In this document: positions 17,069 to 27,801 of the stretch, in pieces
Position numbering within the stretch: position 1 is the first letter of the stretch
How the letters are laid out: the number at the start of each line of letters is the position of its first letter
NCBI GenBank assembly: GCA_041685045.1
Contig: JAWLGP010000007.1
Location: 62,001-126,000 of the forward strand
DNA: 64,000 bases
DNA from: Thiohalomonas sp041685045
GTDB lineage: Bacteria; Pseudomonadota; Gammaproteobacteria; Thiohalomonadales; Thiohalomonadaceae
Direction of reading: 5' to 3'
The notes under the pieces: generated by a model
What the model was told of the DNA's origin: nothing
Database searches by the model: none
The model's input: the letters and a program-made list of their open reading frames with translations, nothing else
Program-made: the position numbers and the translations under genes

Positions 17069-18427
17069 TTACACCAGGAACAGGGTGGCGAGCCCGAGGA
17101 AGGCGAAGAAGCCGACCACGTCGGTGATCGTGGTCAGCACCACGCTGCCAGCCAAGGCGGGGTCTGCGCCAAGGCGCTTCAACAGCAGCGGTATGGCGGC
17201 GCCGGAGAGTGCGGCGACCACCAGATTGATGATGATTGCCGCGGCGATAATAATGCCCAGCGAAAGGTTTTCGAACCAGGCGGAGGCGACCGCAGCGATC
17301 ACCAGCGCCCACACGATGCCGTTGAGGACCCCGACCGCGAGTTCCTTCAGCAGCAGTTGGCGGGCGTTGCTGTGGCCTATCTGGCCCAGCGCCATGGCCC
17401 GGATCACCAGAGTCAGGGTCTGGCTGCCGGCGATGCCGCCCATGCTGGCGACGATGGGCATCAATACGGCAAGGGCGACCAGCTGACTGATGGTGGCGTC
17501 GAACAGACCGATCACCCAGGAGGCGAGAAAGGCGGTGAGCAGGTTGACCCCGAGCCACACGGCACGGCGTCGGCTGCTCTGCACCACCGGTGCAAAGATG
17601 TCCTCCTCTTCGGTCAGACCGGCCATACCCATGAACGAGTGGTCGGCCCGCTCACGGATTACGTCCACCACATCGTCGATGGTGATACGGCCGAGCAGAT
17701 GCCCTTGGGCGTCCACCACCGGGGCTGTCACAAGGTCCCGATGCTCGAACAGCCGTGCCACCTCTTCGGCATCCATGTCCGCCGGAATCGCTTCGATATC
17801 GCGCCGCATCACCTCCGCTACCGACTGCTCCGGTTTCTTGGTGATCAGTTCGGTGATCGGCAGTAGTCCCAGGTAGTCGCCGTTGCGGTCCACCACGATC
17901 AGATTATCGGTGGTCGCCGGGATATCGCCGCGCCGGCGCAGGTACCGTAGCACCACGTCCAGGGTGATCTCCGCGCGAACGGTGACCGTGTCCACGTTCA
18001 TCAGACCGCCGGCGGTATCCTCGGGATAGGGCAGCACCGCCTCCAGCCGCTGGCGGTTCTGCTCGTCCATGGTGTGGAGCAGCTGCTGGATGACCGGCTC
18101 CGGCATGTCCGGCAGCAGGTCGGCGAGGTCGTCGGTATCGAGGTGTTCGGTGGCTGCGATCAGCTCTGCCGAGTCCATCTCGTCGATGAGGCGGACACGG
18201 ACATGATCGTTGACCTGGGTGAGGACGTCGCCGCTGACCTCCGGGGTTACTTCGCCCCAGGCCAGCGCCCGCTGCTCCGACGGCAGCGATTCGAGCAGTA
18301 CCGCGATCTCCGCCGGATGGCTCTCCGCCAGGATCGCACGGACCGCCGCGATATCGCCTTCGTGCAGCGCGTCATAGACGGACTGGAGGCGATCCGGTGT
18401 TTTTTCTTTTTCGATGGCGTCGGACAT
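17069..18427 (-). CDS. mgtE: Magnesium transporter MgtE
   Basis: 452-residue MgtE-family Mg2+ channel. The N-terminal superhelical domain (about 1-130, ADLLPDMPEPVIQQLLHTM) is followed by tandem CBS domains (about 130-255, with YPEDTAGGLMNVDTVTV) that gate by cytosolic Mg2+. Five membrane helices make up the C-terminus, including the pore region with SMGGIAGSQTLTLVIRAMALG. The domain order and length are normal. The upstream gap (18428-18536) shows a heptamer repeat but no recognisable Mg2+ riboswitch. Confidence 0.95.
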   Translation of the reverse strand: MSDAIEKEKTPDRLQSVYDALHEGDIAAVRAILAESHPAEIAVLLESLPSEQRALAWGEVTPEVSGDVLTQVNDHVRVRLIDEMDSAELIAATEHLDTDDLADLLPDMPEPVIQQLLHTMDEQNRQRLEAVLPYPEDTAGGLMNVDTVTVRAEITLDVVLRYLRRRGDIPATTDNLIVVDRNGDYLGLLPITELITKKPEQSVAEVMRRDIEAIPADMDAEEVARLFEHRDLVTAPVVDAQGHLLGRITIDDVVDVIRERADHSFMGMAGLTEEEDIFAPVVQSSRRRAVWLGVNLLTAFLASWVIGLFDATISQLVALAVLMPIVASMGGIAGSQTLTLVIRAMALGQIGHSNARQLLLKELAVGVLNGIVWALVIAAVASAWFENLSLGIIIAAAIIINLVVAALSGAAIPLLLKRLGADPALAGSVVLTTITDVVGFFAFLGLATLFLV

Positions 18428-18490
18428 GGGCGGCTCGCACGGACAGCCCGGAAGTGTAGCAAGGGGCGTGTTACACGGGAAATCGTTGAT

Positions 18491-18517
18491 GCGTGACGCG
18501 TGACGCGTGACGCGTTA
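18491..18517. repeat. GCGTGAC heptamer tandem repeat
   Basis: Three exact copies of GCGTGAC (18491-18511) and a partial fourth copy (GCGTTA) lie in the 109-base gap between ptsP/ptsI and mgtE. No protein or RNA is evident there. Confidence 0.9.
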
Positions 18518-18536
18518 GGGGCACGGCCTCACGCCG

Positions 18537-20264
<1,728 letters not shown>

Positions 20265-20517
20265 TTTGACCTAGTAACCGCAGTTGACCGCTACGTAACG
20301 GTCGAAAGAGCAGAACAACATGGGACCTCCGATCTCGGCTGCCTTCACCGAAAAGGTGAGAGCGCTACGCACCCGATTGCACCCTTGGCGCGCCGTCTGC
20401 CGGCGTTGCTCCTCCTGACAGGAAACCACCCTGCGGCCGTCGTCGCGCCTTGTCAGCCGACGCGCCAGACGCACACTCGGGCGCAGTCCAACTGCCGTTT
20501 CCAGGTTAAATCCTCCG

Positions 20518-20787
20518 CTACTCGGGTTCGCCGAACCGCTCCTCGAACAACTGCTTCAACCGGGCGAGCGCTTCCTCTTCGTCGGGACCGGCGGCTGTCA
20601 ATTCGAGCCGGGTGCCTTTGGCCGCCGCGAGCATCATCACGCCCATGATGCTCTTGCCGTTCACTCGACGCCCATCGCGGGCGACGCCGATTTCGCTCTG
20701 AAATTCGCTGGCAAGCTTCACGAACTTGGCGGCAGCGCGGGCATGAAGGCCAAGCTTGTTGACGACCTCCACTTCGCGTTCAGGCAT
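20518..20787 (-). CDS. ptsH: Phosphocarrier protein HPr
   Basis: 89-residue HPr. The frame is open further upstream, but the ATG at 20787 gives the standard N-terminus MPEREVEVVNKLGLHARAA. Phosphorylation by EI is at H15 (GLHARA). S46 in NGKSIMGVMML is the site used by HprK, which is encoded about 1.3 kb upstream. The first eight bases overlap the end of the EIIA-Man gene, so the genes form one operon. Could equally be called Npr/PtsO given the rpoN linkage. Confidence 0.93.
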   Translation of the reverse strand: MPEREVEVVNKLGLHARAAAKFVKLASEFQSEIGVARDGRRVNGKSIMGVMMLAAAKGTRLELTAAGPDEEEALARLKQLFEERFGEPE

Positions 20788-21196
20788 GGCGGACCTCCGC
20801 CTGCTGGGGCGATTCGCACAACATGACGCCGTCATGGCCGCCGGTGACGGCCTTTTGCGCCAGTTCATCGAGCGGCAGGCCGGGATAATTGAACACGCGA
20901 ATGAGCATCGGCAGGTTGGCGCCGGCGATCACCCGCACGTTGGGGCGGTCGACCAGACTGCAAGCGATGTTGCTCGGGGTCGAGCCGTACATGTCAGTGA
21001 GCACCAGTACACCGTCACCGCTGTCGAGTCCGGTGGCCAGACGGGCCGCCTCGGCGCGCAGCGCCTCCGGATCCTGGTCGCGGCTCACGGGTAAAATCTG
21101 CGTGGTCAGCGGACAGTAGCCGAGCGTACTGGAGGCGGTGTCCAGCAGCGCCGGCCCGAGTTGGTCGTGTGCGACGATCAGCAGCCCGATGGTCAT
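20780..21196 (-). CDS. PTS EIIA component, mannose/fructose type
   Basis: 138-residue single-domain EIIA-Man. The start is the ATG at 21196, giving MTIGLLIVAHDQLGPALLD with the phosphorylated histidine H10. The rest keeps the fold motif VLVLTDMYGSTPSNIACSL and the ANLPMLIRVFNY segment. Its start overlaps the rapZ stop (ATGA), and its end overlaps ptsH. No EIIB/C/D-Man genes are present. In proteobacteria such lone EIIA-Man proteins next to hprK are thought to be regulatory. Confidence 0.92.
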   Translation of the reverse strand: MTIGLLIVAHDQLGPALLDTASSTLGYCPLTTQILPVSRDQDPEALRAEAARLATGLDSGDGVLVLTDMYGSTPSNIACSLVDRPNVRVIAGANLPMLIRVFNYPGLPLDELAQKAVTGGHDGVMLCESPQQAEVRHA

Positions 21197-22050
21197 GGCA
21201 ACTCTCTGTGCCGGGTCAGGACCCGGGGATAATCTCGACGGAACCAGTCGGCCAATCGTTCCACCATGTAGACGGAACGGTGCTGACCGCCCGTGCAACC
21301 GACCGCAATGGTCACATAGCTGCGGCGGTCGGCCCGGAAGCGCGGTAGCCAGGAAGCGAGAAAGCAGGCGATCTCTTCGACCATGCGCCCGACCTCGGAG
21401 TGCGCTTCGAGATAGTTGGCGACCTCGCGATCCCGCCCGGTCAGCGCGCGTAGATGCGGCTCCCAGTGCGGGTTGGGGAGACATCTTACGTCGAACACGA
21501 AGTCGGCGTCGACCGGTACGCCATGTTTGAAACCGAACGACTCGAACATCAGTGAAGTGGTGTCCGCGGGTGCCTCGGCCACCTGCTGCTGGATCAGGTC
21601 GCGCAGCTGATGGACATTGGTGCGACTGGTGTCGAACTGAAGGTCGGAGCGCGAAGAGATTGGCTCGAGGCGCACCCGCTCCTGCCGAATGGCGTCACTG
21701 AGACTGAGGCGTTCGTCGGTCAACGGGTGGGGACGACGGGTTTCGGAGAAACGCTTGATGAGCGAGCTGTCGTCGGCGTCGAGGAAGATCACCCGGCAGT
21801 CCACCCCCGTCTCGCGCAGCTGGCCGAGAATGCGTGGAAACTGGCTGAGATCGCCGGAGAGATTGCGCACGTCGATGCCGGCGGCGGCATTGTCGTAGTG
21901 GCGGTCGATGCTGCCGACCAGTTCGTTGGCGAAGGCGGGCAGCAGGGCGATCGGCAGATTGTCGATGCAATAGAAACCGGCGTCCTCGAGTGCTTGCAGG
22001 ACGACGCTCTTGCCCGCGCCGGAGGTGCCGCTGATGATGAACAGTCTCAT
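21193..22050 (-). CDS. rapZ: RNase adapter protein RapZ
   Basis: 285-residue RapZ (YhbJ/YvcJ) nucleotide-binding protein. In E. coli it delivers the small RNA GlmZ to RNase E to tune GlmS and amino-sugar synthesis. The Walker A motif GTSGAGKS is at residues 8-15, followed by LEDAGFYCIDNLP. The C-terminal domain contains FGFKHGVPVDADFVFDVR, LPNPHW and the IAVGCTGGQHRSVYMVERL block. It overlaps both neighbours by four bases (hprK upstream, EIIA-Man downstream). No glmZ-like RNA was recognised. Confidence 0.95.
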   Translation of the reverse strand: MRLFIISGTSGAGKSVVLQALEDAGFYCIDNLPIALLPAFANELVGSIDRHYDNAAAGIDVRNLSGDLSQFPRILGQLRETGVDCRVIFLDADDSSLIKRFSETRRPHPLTDERLSLSDAIRQERVRLEPISSRSDLQFDTSRTNVHQLRDLIQQQVAEAPADTTSLMFESFGFKHGVPVDADFVFDVRCLPNPHWEPHLRALTGRDREVANYLEAHSEVGRMVEEIACFLASWLPRFRADRRSYVTIAVGCTGGQHRSVYMVERLADWFRRDYPRVLTRHRELP

Positions 22051-22985
22051 CCGCCGTTTTCGATGAAGTCGCGTTGCCGGCGGACGAATGCCTCCGCCGC
22101 ATCGTAGCCGTTATGGTACAGGATATAGTTGCGCGCCGCCGCCTCGACCAGCACCGCGAGGTTGCGGCCGGGGGCGACCGGCAGGTAGATCTCCGGGATG
22201 TCCACGTCCAGCAGTTTGCGGGTGCGCCAGGTGCCGCTCAGGCGGTCGATATCCTTGAGCCGGTCGGCCTCGGTCAGGCACACGATGAGCCGCAGGTACT
22301 TCTGTCGCTTTACCGCGGCATCGCCGAACATGGCACGGATATCCAGGATGCCGAGGCCGCGCACCTCCAGGAAGTCACGCAGCACCTCGGGGCAGTGGCC
22401 CTGCAGGATGTCCGGCGCGATGCGTACGAATTCGGGCGCATCGTCGGCCACCAGCCGGTGCCCGCGGGTGATCAGTTCCAGCGCCAACTCGCTCTTGCCC
22501 ACCGCGGCATCGCCGGTCAGCAGCACGCCGATCCCCATCACCTCCATGAACACACCATGCAGCGTCGTCTTCTCGGCGAGTATGTGATTAAGGAAGTAGT
22601 TGAGATGGTCGATGACCCGCTCGCTGCTGGTGGTCGAACCGAGCAGCGGGATCCCGGACTTGCGGGAGAGGTCCAGCATGCGCCGCGGCGGCGGCTGGTC
22701 CTCGGTCACGATCACCATGGCACTGGCGCCGGAGAACAGGGAAGCCAGGGCATCCTGGAAGCTGTTCTTGCCGAGCCCGTGCAGGTATTCCAGTTCGGAG
22801 GTCCCGAGCACCTGGATGCGGTGCGGGTGGATGAAATTGAGATGGCCGATCAGCGAAATTTGTGCCTCTGCCTCGGGCGGCAGCAGGGCTCGGCCGGTCC
22901 CGCGGCGCCCCCCCAGCCAACGCAGTCCCAGCCGTTCGCGGTAGGCATCGAACAGGCTGTCGGCGCTGACCGGGGGGATGCCCAT
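22047..22985 (-). CDS. hprK: HPr kinase/phosphorylase
   Basis: 312-residue bifunctional enzyme that phosphorylates or dephosphorylates HPr at serine 46. The N-terminal domain (1-130) includes LIGHLNFIHPHRIQVLG. The catalytic C-terminal domain has HGVFMEVMGIGVLLTG, the P-loop GDAAVGKS (158-165), ADDAPEFVRI and the HprK signature EVRGLGILDIRAMFG. HprK is typical of Firmicutes but also occurs in many proteobacteria with an incomplete PTS. It starts one base after the ptsN stop and overlaps rapZ by four bases. Confidence 0.95.
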   Translation of the reverse strand: MGIPPVSADSLFDAYRERLGLRWLGGRRGTGRALLPPEAEAQISLIGHLNFIHPHRIQVLGTSELEYLHGLGKNSFQDALASLFSGASAMVIVTEDQPPPRRMLDLSRKSGIPLLGSTTSSERVIDHLNYFLNHILAEKTTLHGVFMEVMGIGVLLTGDAAVGKSELALELITRGHRLVADDAPEFVRIAPDILQGHCPEVLRDFLEVRGLGILDIRAMFGDAAVKRQKYLRLIVCLTEADRLKDIDRLSGTWRTRKLLDVDIPEIYLPVAPGRNLAVLVEAAARNYILYHNGYDAAEAFVRRQRDFIENGG

Positions 22986-22986
22986 G

Positions 22987-23448
22987 TCAGGCGGCGGGTC
23001 GCCAGTTGTTGATTAACCGATAGAGCGCCTCCGCGTCGTTGGTTTCGCGCAGTTTGCGCACCAGCGTCTCGTCGCTGAACATCTGCGCCAACTGTGCCAG
23101 CAGCTGCAGATGCTCGTCCGTGGACTGCTCCGGGACCAGCAGGGCGAACATCAGGTCCACCGGCTGCCGATCGGCCGCGTCGAAGTCCACCGGGTCACGC
23201 AGTTTCATGAACGCCCCGATGGTTCTTTCGCTCTGCTTGAGCCGGCCATGGGGGATGGCCACGCCGTGGCCGAGACCGGTACTGCCCAGGCGTTCGCGGG
23301 AGATCAGGCTGTCGAAGATCTCCGTCTGGGTCAGTCCGGTCTGGCCCGTGGCCATCAAGCCGCTCAACTGCTCCAGGGCCCGCTTCTTGCTGGCGGCGGG
23401 CAGGCTGCAGGTGACGCGCTCGGGAGTGATAAGGTCGGCGACTTGCAT
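22987..23448 (-). CDS. ptsN: PTS EIIA-Ntr nitrogen regulatory protein
   Basis: 153-residue EIIA of the fructose/Ntr class, the terminal phosphoacceptor of the regulatory phosphotransferase branch; in E. coli it regulates K+ uptake and other targets. The active-site histidine is H67 in GHGVAIPHGRL. LMFALLVPEQSTDEHLQLLAQLAQMF is the conserved core, in part. It follows hpf by 20 bases and precedes hprK by one base. Confidence 0.94.
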   Translation of the reverse strand: MQVADLITPERVTCSLPAASKKRALEQLSGLMATGQTGLTQTEIFDSLISRERLGSTGLGHGVAIPHGRLKQSERTIGAFMKLRDPVDFDAADRQPVDLMFALLVPEQSTDEHLQLLAQLAQMFSDETLVRKLRETNDAEALYRLINNWRPAA

Positions 23449-23468
23449 AGCCGTCTTCTGCTTCAGGC

Positions 23469-23789
23469 CTACTCTTCCTTGAACGCGACGCCTTCGCTGC
23501 GATGGTGGTCCGTCACTTTTTCCTTGTGCTTGCGGATCTGGCGGTCGAGCTTGTCGACCAGAGCGTCAATGGCCGCGTACATGTCGTCGTTTTCGACATC
23601 GGCAAACAGTTGGCCGCCGGTGATGTTGATGGTGGCCTCGGCTTTCTGGCGGGTCTTCTCCACGCTGAGAATGACGTGGACGTTGGTCACGTGGTCGAAG
23701 TGACGCTCCAGCTTCTCCAGCTTGGAGGCGACATAGCTGTGCAGCGCGTCGGTGATGTCCAGGTGGTGACCGGTGATATTGAGTTGCAT
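23469..23789 (-). CDS. hpf: Ribosome hibernation promoting factor, short form
   Basis: 106-residue HPF/YhbH that binds the 30S subunit and promotes 100S dimer formation in stationary phase. It starts MQLNITGHHLDITDALHSYV and keeps VHVILSVEKTRQKAEATI, DMYAAIDALVDKLDRQI and the basic RKHKEKV stretch. The long-form dimerisation domain is absent, as usual in gammaproteobacteria. It sits between rpoN and ptsN in the canonical rpoN operon order. Confidence 0.95.
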   Translation of the reverse strand: MQLNITGHHLDITDALHSYVASKLEKLERHFDHVTNVHVILSVEKTRQKAEATINITGGQLFADVENDDMYAAIDALVDKLDRQIRKHKEKVTDHHRSEGVAFKEE

Positions 23790-23820
23790 CTATGGCTCCT
23801 TTTCTCGTTGTGCCGGCGCT

Positions 23821-25296
23821 TCAGGCCAGGCGTTTGCGTTCATTGGAAGGCGGAATGGCCATCGCTTCGCGGTATTTGGCGACCGTACGCCGCGCCACCT
23901 GGATCCCCTGCTTGGCGAGCAGGTCGGCGATTTTACTGTCGCTTAGCGGTTTAGCCGCATTCTCGTCGCCAATGAGCTGTTTGATCAAGGCGCGAATGGC
24001 GGTCGATGACGCCTCGCCCCCATCCGACGTGCCCACGTGGCTGGAGAAAAAGTATTTGAGCTCGAACACGCCCCGCGGGGTGTGCATGTACTTGCGGGTG
24101 GTCACCCGCGAAATGGTCGATTCGTGCAGGCCGAGCTCGTCGGCGATATCGTGCAGCACCATCGCCTTCATGCCAACCTCACCCTGCTCGAGGAAATCGC
24201 GCTGGTGCTCGACGATGGCCGTGGCCACCCGCAGCAGGGTCTCGTTGCGGCTCAGCAGGCTCTTGATGAACCAGCGCGCCTCCTGCAGGTGGTTTTTCAT
24301 GGTGGTCGAGTCGCGGCTGTCGCTGACCTGCTTGATGAGCGAGGCGTAATGGCTGTTGATGCGTAGCCGCGGCGCGGTTTCCGGGTTCAGTTCCACCAGC
24401 CAGCGGTCCTTGCCCCGGCGGACGATGACGTCCGGGACCACATATTCGGAGCCGCTGGCACTGATTTGGTTGCCCGGCCGCGGGTTGAGAGACTGGACCA
24501 GGCGGATCACCCGTACCAGATCCTCCTCTTCCAGCTTCAGGCGCCGCTTCAGTTGGTTATAGTCGCGTTTGGCCAGCAGGTCGAAATGGCGTTCGAGCAG
24601 GAGCTGCGTTTCGGTCAGCCAGGGGGTGTCGGGGGCGAGCTGTCGGAGTTGGATGAGCAGGGACTCGCGCAGGTCGCGGCCGGCAACCCCGGGAGGGTCG
24701 AAGCTCTGCACGATGTGCAGCACCGCCTCGACCTCGTCGAATTCCAGTTCGGGCAGTTCCCGCAGCAGCCCTTCGTGGATCTCCTCCAGCGGCAGGCTGA
24801 GCATGCCGTCGTCATCCACGGCATCGATGATCGCCTCGGCGACCAGTTGATCGGTCTCGGTGATGGGGGTCAGGCGCATCTGCCAGGTCAGGTATTCGCG
24901 CAGGCTCTCGCTGCTGGTATCACTGTACTCGAACGGTCGATCACCATCGTCCACCGGTGTCGGCCCGCTCGCCAACGGCTCGTAGACGTCTTCCCAGGCG
25001 CTGTCCACCGGCAGTTCGTCGGGCAAGGTGTCGGCTTCCATGCCTTCGACCGCCGCCGCCTCGACGGGTTCGGCGATCGGCTCGTCCGAGTTGTCCGCCG
25101 TGGGCTCGGACGGGGCGTGGAGATTCAGCTCCTCATCGTCATCGGTGATCTCCTCGAGCATGAGATTGGACTCGAGTGCCTGCTGGACCTCAATCTGCAA
25201 TTCCAGCGTCGAAAGTTGCAGCATGCGGATAGCCTGCTGCAACTGCGGCGTCATGGTGAGATTTTGGCCGAGGCGGAGCTGTAACGACTGCTTCAT
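23821..25296 (-). CDS. rpoN: RNA polymerase sigma-54 factor
   Basis: 491-residue sigma-54. Region I is the Gln/Leu-rich start (LQLRLGQNLTMTPQLQQAIRML in two pieces). An acidic region II (about 45-120) follows. The core-binding and DNA-binding regions contain the helix-turn-helix ELGLHESTISRVTTRKY and, near the C-terminus, the RpoN box ARRTVAKYRE. Length is normal. It is separated from lptB by 126 bases that hold no gene. The window itself shows no convincing sigma-54 (GG/GC) promoter. Confidence 0.97.
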   Translation of the reverse strand: MKQSLQLRLGQNLTMTPQLQQAIRMLQLSTLELQIEVQQALESNLMLEEITDDDEELNLHAPSEPTADNSDEPIAEPVEAAAVEGMEADTLPDELPVDSAWEDVYEPLASGPTPVDDGDRPFEYSDTSSESLREYLTWQMRLTPITETDQLVAEAIIDAVDDDGMLSLPLEEIHEGLLRELPELEFDEVEAVLHIVQSFDPPGVAGRDLRESLLIQLRQLAPDTPWLTETQLLLERHFDLLAKRDYNQLKRRLKLEEEDLVRVIRLVQSLNPRPGNQISASGSEYVVPDVIVRRGKDRWLVELNPETAPRLRINSHYASLIKQVSDSRDSTTMKNHLQEARWFIKSLLSRNETLLRVATAIVEHQRDFLEQGEVGMKAMVLHDIADELGLHESTISRVTTRKYMHTPRGVFELKYFFSSHVGTSDGGEASSTAIRALIKQLIGDENAAKPLSDSKIADLLAKQGIQVARRTVAKYREAMAIPPSNERKRLA

Positions 25297-25422
25297 GGCT
25301 CGCGGGAATCCCCGGGAGGGGAAAGGATGGCCAGTGTAACGTATTCGCCATCTATTTGGCAGCGATTTTGCTTGGCGGGAGAGGTCGCCGCAGCAGGCAA
25401 AATCATGTATGGAAACAGCATA

Positions 25423-26163
25423 TTAAAGTCGGAAACTGTGACCCAGGTAGACCTCGCGGACCTGCTCGTTGGCCAGCAGCTCGTCCGGTACGCCTTCGGC
25501 AATCACCCGGCCGGAATTCATGATATAGCCCCGTTCGCAGATCCCCAGGGTCTCGCGCACATTGTGGTCGGTGATAAGGACGCCGATGTCGCGCTCCTGC
25601 AGGTGACGGATGATACCCTGGATGTCCAGCACCGAGATCGGATCGACCCCGGCAAAGGGCTCGTCGAGCAGGATAAAGCGGGGTTCGGTGGCCAGTGCCC
25701 GTGCGATCTCCACCCGGCGCCGCTCGCCGCCTGAGAGACTCATGCCGAGGTTGTTGCGGATGTGGGTGATATGCAACTCCTCGAGCAGATCCTCCAGCCG
25801 GTCCTGGCGCTGGCCCCGGTCCAGATCGGCTCGGGTCTCCAGGATCGCCATGATGTTCTCGGCGGTGGTGAGCTTGCGAAACACCGAGGCCTCCTGGGGG
25901 AGGTAGCCGATCCCCTGCTGGGCGCGCCGGTGCATCGGTTCGCGGGTGAGATCCTTGCCGTCGAGATGGATACGCCCGGCATCGCAGGGCACGAGGCCCA
26001 CGATCATATAGAAACAGGTGGTCTTGCCGGCGCCGTTCGGCCCCAGCAGCCCCACGACCTCCCCGCTGCGGATCTCGACGGAAACGTCGTCCACCACGGT
26101 GCGGGAGCGATAGCGCTTGGCGAGGTTTTCGCCGGCAAGGAGATACCGGTGCGTTGTGGTCAT
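25423..26163 (-). CDS. lptB: LPS export ABC transporter ATP-binding protein
   Basis: 246-residue ATPase that powers lipopolysaccharide extraction by LptB2FG. The ATG at 26163 is the normal start; the open frame extends upstream through lptA. Walker A is GPNGAGKTT, the signature is LSGGERRRVEIARAL, and Walker B is FILLDEPFAGVDP followed by a switch histidine in TDHNVRETL. It overlaps the lptA stop by four bases, as in other lptCAB operons. lptF and lptG are not in the window. Confidence 0.96.
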   Translation of the reverse strand: MTTTHRYLLAGENLAKRYRSRTVVDDVSVEIRSGEVVGLLGPNGAGKTTCFYMIVGLVPCDAGRIHLDGKDLTREPMHRRAQQGIGYLPQEASVFRKLTTAENIMAILETRADLDRGQRQDRLEDLLEELHITHIRNNLGMSLSGGERRRVEIARALATEPRFILLDEPFAGVDPISVLDIQGIIRHLQERDIGVLITDHNVRETLGICERGYIMNSGRVIAEGVPDELLANEQVREVYLGHSFRL

Positions 26164-26675
26164 GGTGTCTCTTGGGCGTCGCTCTGCGGCTGCTTGGGGT
26201 GGATCACGGCATGGACGCGCTCGCTGCTGTCCTTGCCGGCGGCCTTGACCACGTTGTTTTCGGTTTCGTAATCGATGCGCTCGCCGCGGAACTCGTCGCG
26301 CCCCCGCCAAAGGAAGGCATTGCCGACGAGGGTGGCGCTGGCGGAATCGGCATGATACTCGATGTGGGCGGCGGCGCCGCGGACGTCCTCGGCGGCCTCG
26401 TCGGGACGCTGGCGGAGGCGCGCCGGATCGCCATCCGCCTCGATGCGCTGCAGTTCGCCCTCGCGTTGGTAGACCACCACCCGGTCCGCCTCCAGGACCA
26501 TCGAGCCCTGGGTGACCTGGACCTGCCCCCGATAGGTGCTGATACCGGTCTGCTCATTGAGCTCGACCCGATCGGCCGTGATATGGATCGGCTGTTCCCG
26601 GTCACTGGAGAGCGCAACGGCACCCAGCGGCAGGGCCAGCAGCACAGCGGCAAGGCTAACGGGCAGGCGGTTCAT
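26160..26675 (-). CDS. lptA: Periplasmic LPS-bridge protein LptA
   Basis: 171-residue LptA (OstA-like), which polymerises into the periplasmic bridge that carries LPS from LptC to LptD. A signal peptide ends near residue 20. The mature beta-jellyroll contains PIHITADRVELNEQTGIS, YRGQVQVTQGSMVLEADRV and RGERIDYETENN. The C-terminus is polar. It overlaps lptB by four bases and lptC by twenty. Confidence 0.93.
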   Translation of the reverse strand: MNRLPVSLAAVLLALPLGAVALSSDREQPIHITADRVELNEQTGISTYRGQVQVTQGSMVLEADRVVVYQREGELQRIEADGDPARLRQRPDEAAEDVRGAAAHIEYHADSASATLVGNAFLWRGRDEFRGERIDYETENNVVKAAGKDSSERVHAVIHPKQPQSDAQETP

Positions 26676-27225
26676 GGATCCCTCGGACTTCGGACAGCAA
26701 AATTACCCGGTCTTCACGCAGGAACGCCTGCATGCCGACCGCGGTGGTGCGTGAATAGTGGCTGGTGATCTCGACTGGTTCATCGGTATCCGCATAGTCT
26801 TTCTTGGGCCGGATCCGCAACTGTTCCGTGGTCAGGCGCAACGGTTCGCGGTCGCCTTTCCCCGGCTGGACCAGCACGACATTGCCGCTGAGACGGACCA
26901 GGTTGCCGTTGCGCCCCACCCAGCCGCGTTCGGCACGGGCGTGCCAATCGGAGCCGTCCGGCTGGTGCAGGACCAGGGTCGGACGGGTGAGTTCCATGGT
27001 ATCGGTATCGCCGTAATGCTCCAACCGTTCCGCGGTGAGGCGGTAAGTCGGCACCCCCTGCTCGTCCATGGTGACGGTCGTGAACCGGTTGAAAAAGTAG
27101 TCGACCACGTGGCGCCGGGCCTGCTCATCCGCCTGGCGGCTGAACTCCAGTTCCCGGGACAGCCAGGTGGCCAGGGCGGTCACCGCCATGGCGGCCACGA
27201 CGAAGAGCACAGTGCGCAGGTTCAT
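26656..27225 (-). CDS. lptC: LPS export protein LptC
   Basis: 189-residue bitopic membrane protein of the LptBFGC complex. One N-terminal helix (about residues 4-22) precedes a periplasmic domain with VVDYFFNRFTTVTMDEQGVP, LTAERLEHYGDTDTMELTRP and GWVGRNGNLVRLSGNVVL. These match the family's 'ptY...a....h..d.....l..P.l' pattern. The start overlaps the kdsC stop by four bases. Confidence 0.92.
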   Translation of the reverse strand: MNLRTVLFVVAAMAVTALATWLSRELEFSRQADEQARRHVVDYFFNRFTTVTMDEQGVPTYRLTAERLEHYGDTDTMELTRPTLVLHQPDGSDWHARAERGWVGRNGNLVRLSGNVVLVQPGKGDREPLRLTTEQLRIRPKKDYADTDEPVEITSHYSRTTAVGMQAFLREDRVILLSEVRGIHEPPAR

Positions 27226-27746
27226 CGCAGGTAGGGAGCGAGTTGCTCCTCCAGGGTGCCTTGGGCCTCCATGATCAGTTCGCAGACATCGCGCGCGGCG
27301 CCACGGCCACCCGGGCTGGGCGTGCTCCAGTGGCTGTGCTGCTTGACCAGCGGGTGGGCGTCCTGAACCGCAATGCCGAGCCCGACCCGGCGGATCACCG
27401 GCAGATCCATGACGTCGTCACCCACATAAGCCACTTGGCCCGACTCCAGACCGACCTTGTCCAGCAGGTCTTCGAAGGCGGGCAGCTTTTCCATCCGCCC
27501 CTGGTAGACGTGCCGGATCCCGAGGCTCTCCATTCGCAGGCGGACCACCTCCGAACTGCGCCCGGTGATGATGCCGATCTCCACCCCGCTGCCGATCAGC
27601 ATTTTCATACCGTGGCCGTCCCGGGAATTGAACGCCTTGTACTCCTGCCCGTCATCGCCGATGAACAGGCTGCCGTCCGTGAGTACGCCATCCACGTCGA
27701 AGACGACCAGACGGATCTGGGCGGCTTTGGTCATCAGGTCCTGCAT
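27222..27746 (-). CDS. kdsC: 3-deoxy-D-manno-octulosonate 8-phosphate phosphatase
   Basis: 174-residue HAD-superfamily phosphatase that releases Kdo from Kdo-8-phosphate for LPS inner core. Catalytic motif I is VFDVDGVLTDG, followed by FNSRDGHGMKML, ITGRSSEVVRLR and AYVGDDVMDLP. The short C0-type cap is typical of KdsC. It is the first gene of the tight kdsC-lptCAB block, because a 230-base gap with a repeat element separates it from kdsD. Confidence 0.95.
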   Translation of the reverse strand: MQDLMTKAAQIRLVVFDVDGVLTDGSLFIGDDGQEYKAFNSRDGHGMKMLIGSGVEIGIITGRSSEVVRLRMESLGIRHVYQGRMEKLPAFEDLLDKVGLESGQVAYVGDDVMDLPVIRRVGLGIAVQDAHPLVKQHSHWSTPSPGGRGAARDVCELIMEAQGTLEEQLAPYLR

Positions 27747-27801
27747 GTTTCTACCGTCCGCATTAATTCCAGTTTGTCAGAGTGTTCTGCAGCGCCTGGT
27801 G

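Noticed and set aside
20271..20474. 67-residue frame in the gap between ptsH and ptsI
   Set aside because: No ribosome binding site, arginine-rich like other shadows; the 253-base gap is left without a gene.
25297..25422. Possible small gene between rpoN and lptB
   Set aside because: A 126-base, slightly A+T-rich gap with no start codon, ribosome binding site and frame in agreement; probably holds only the rpoN promoter region.
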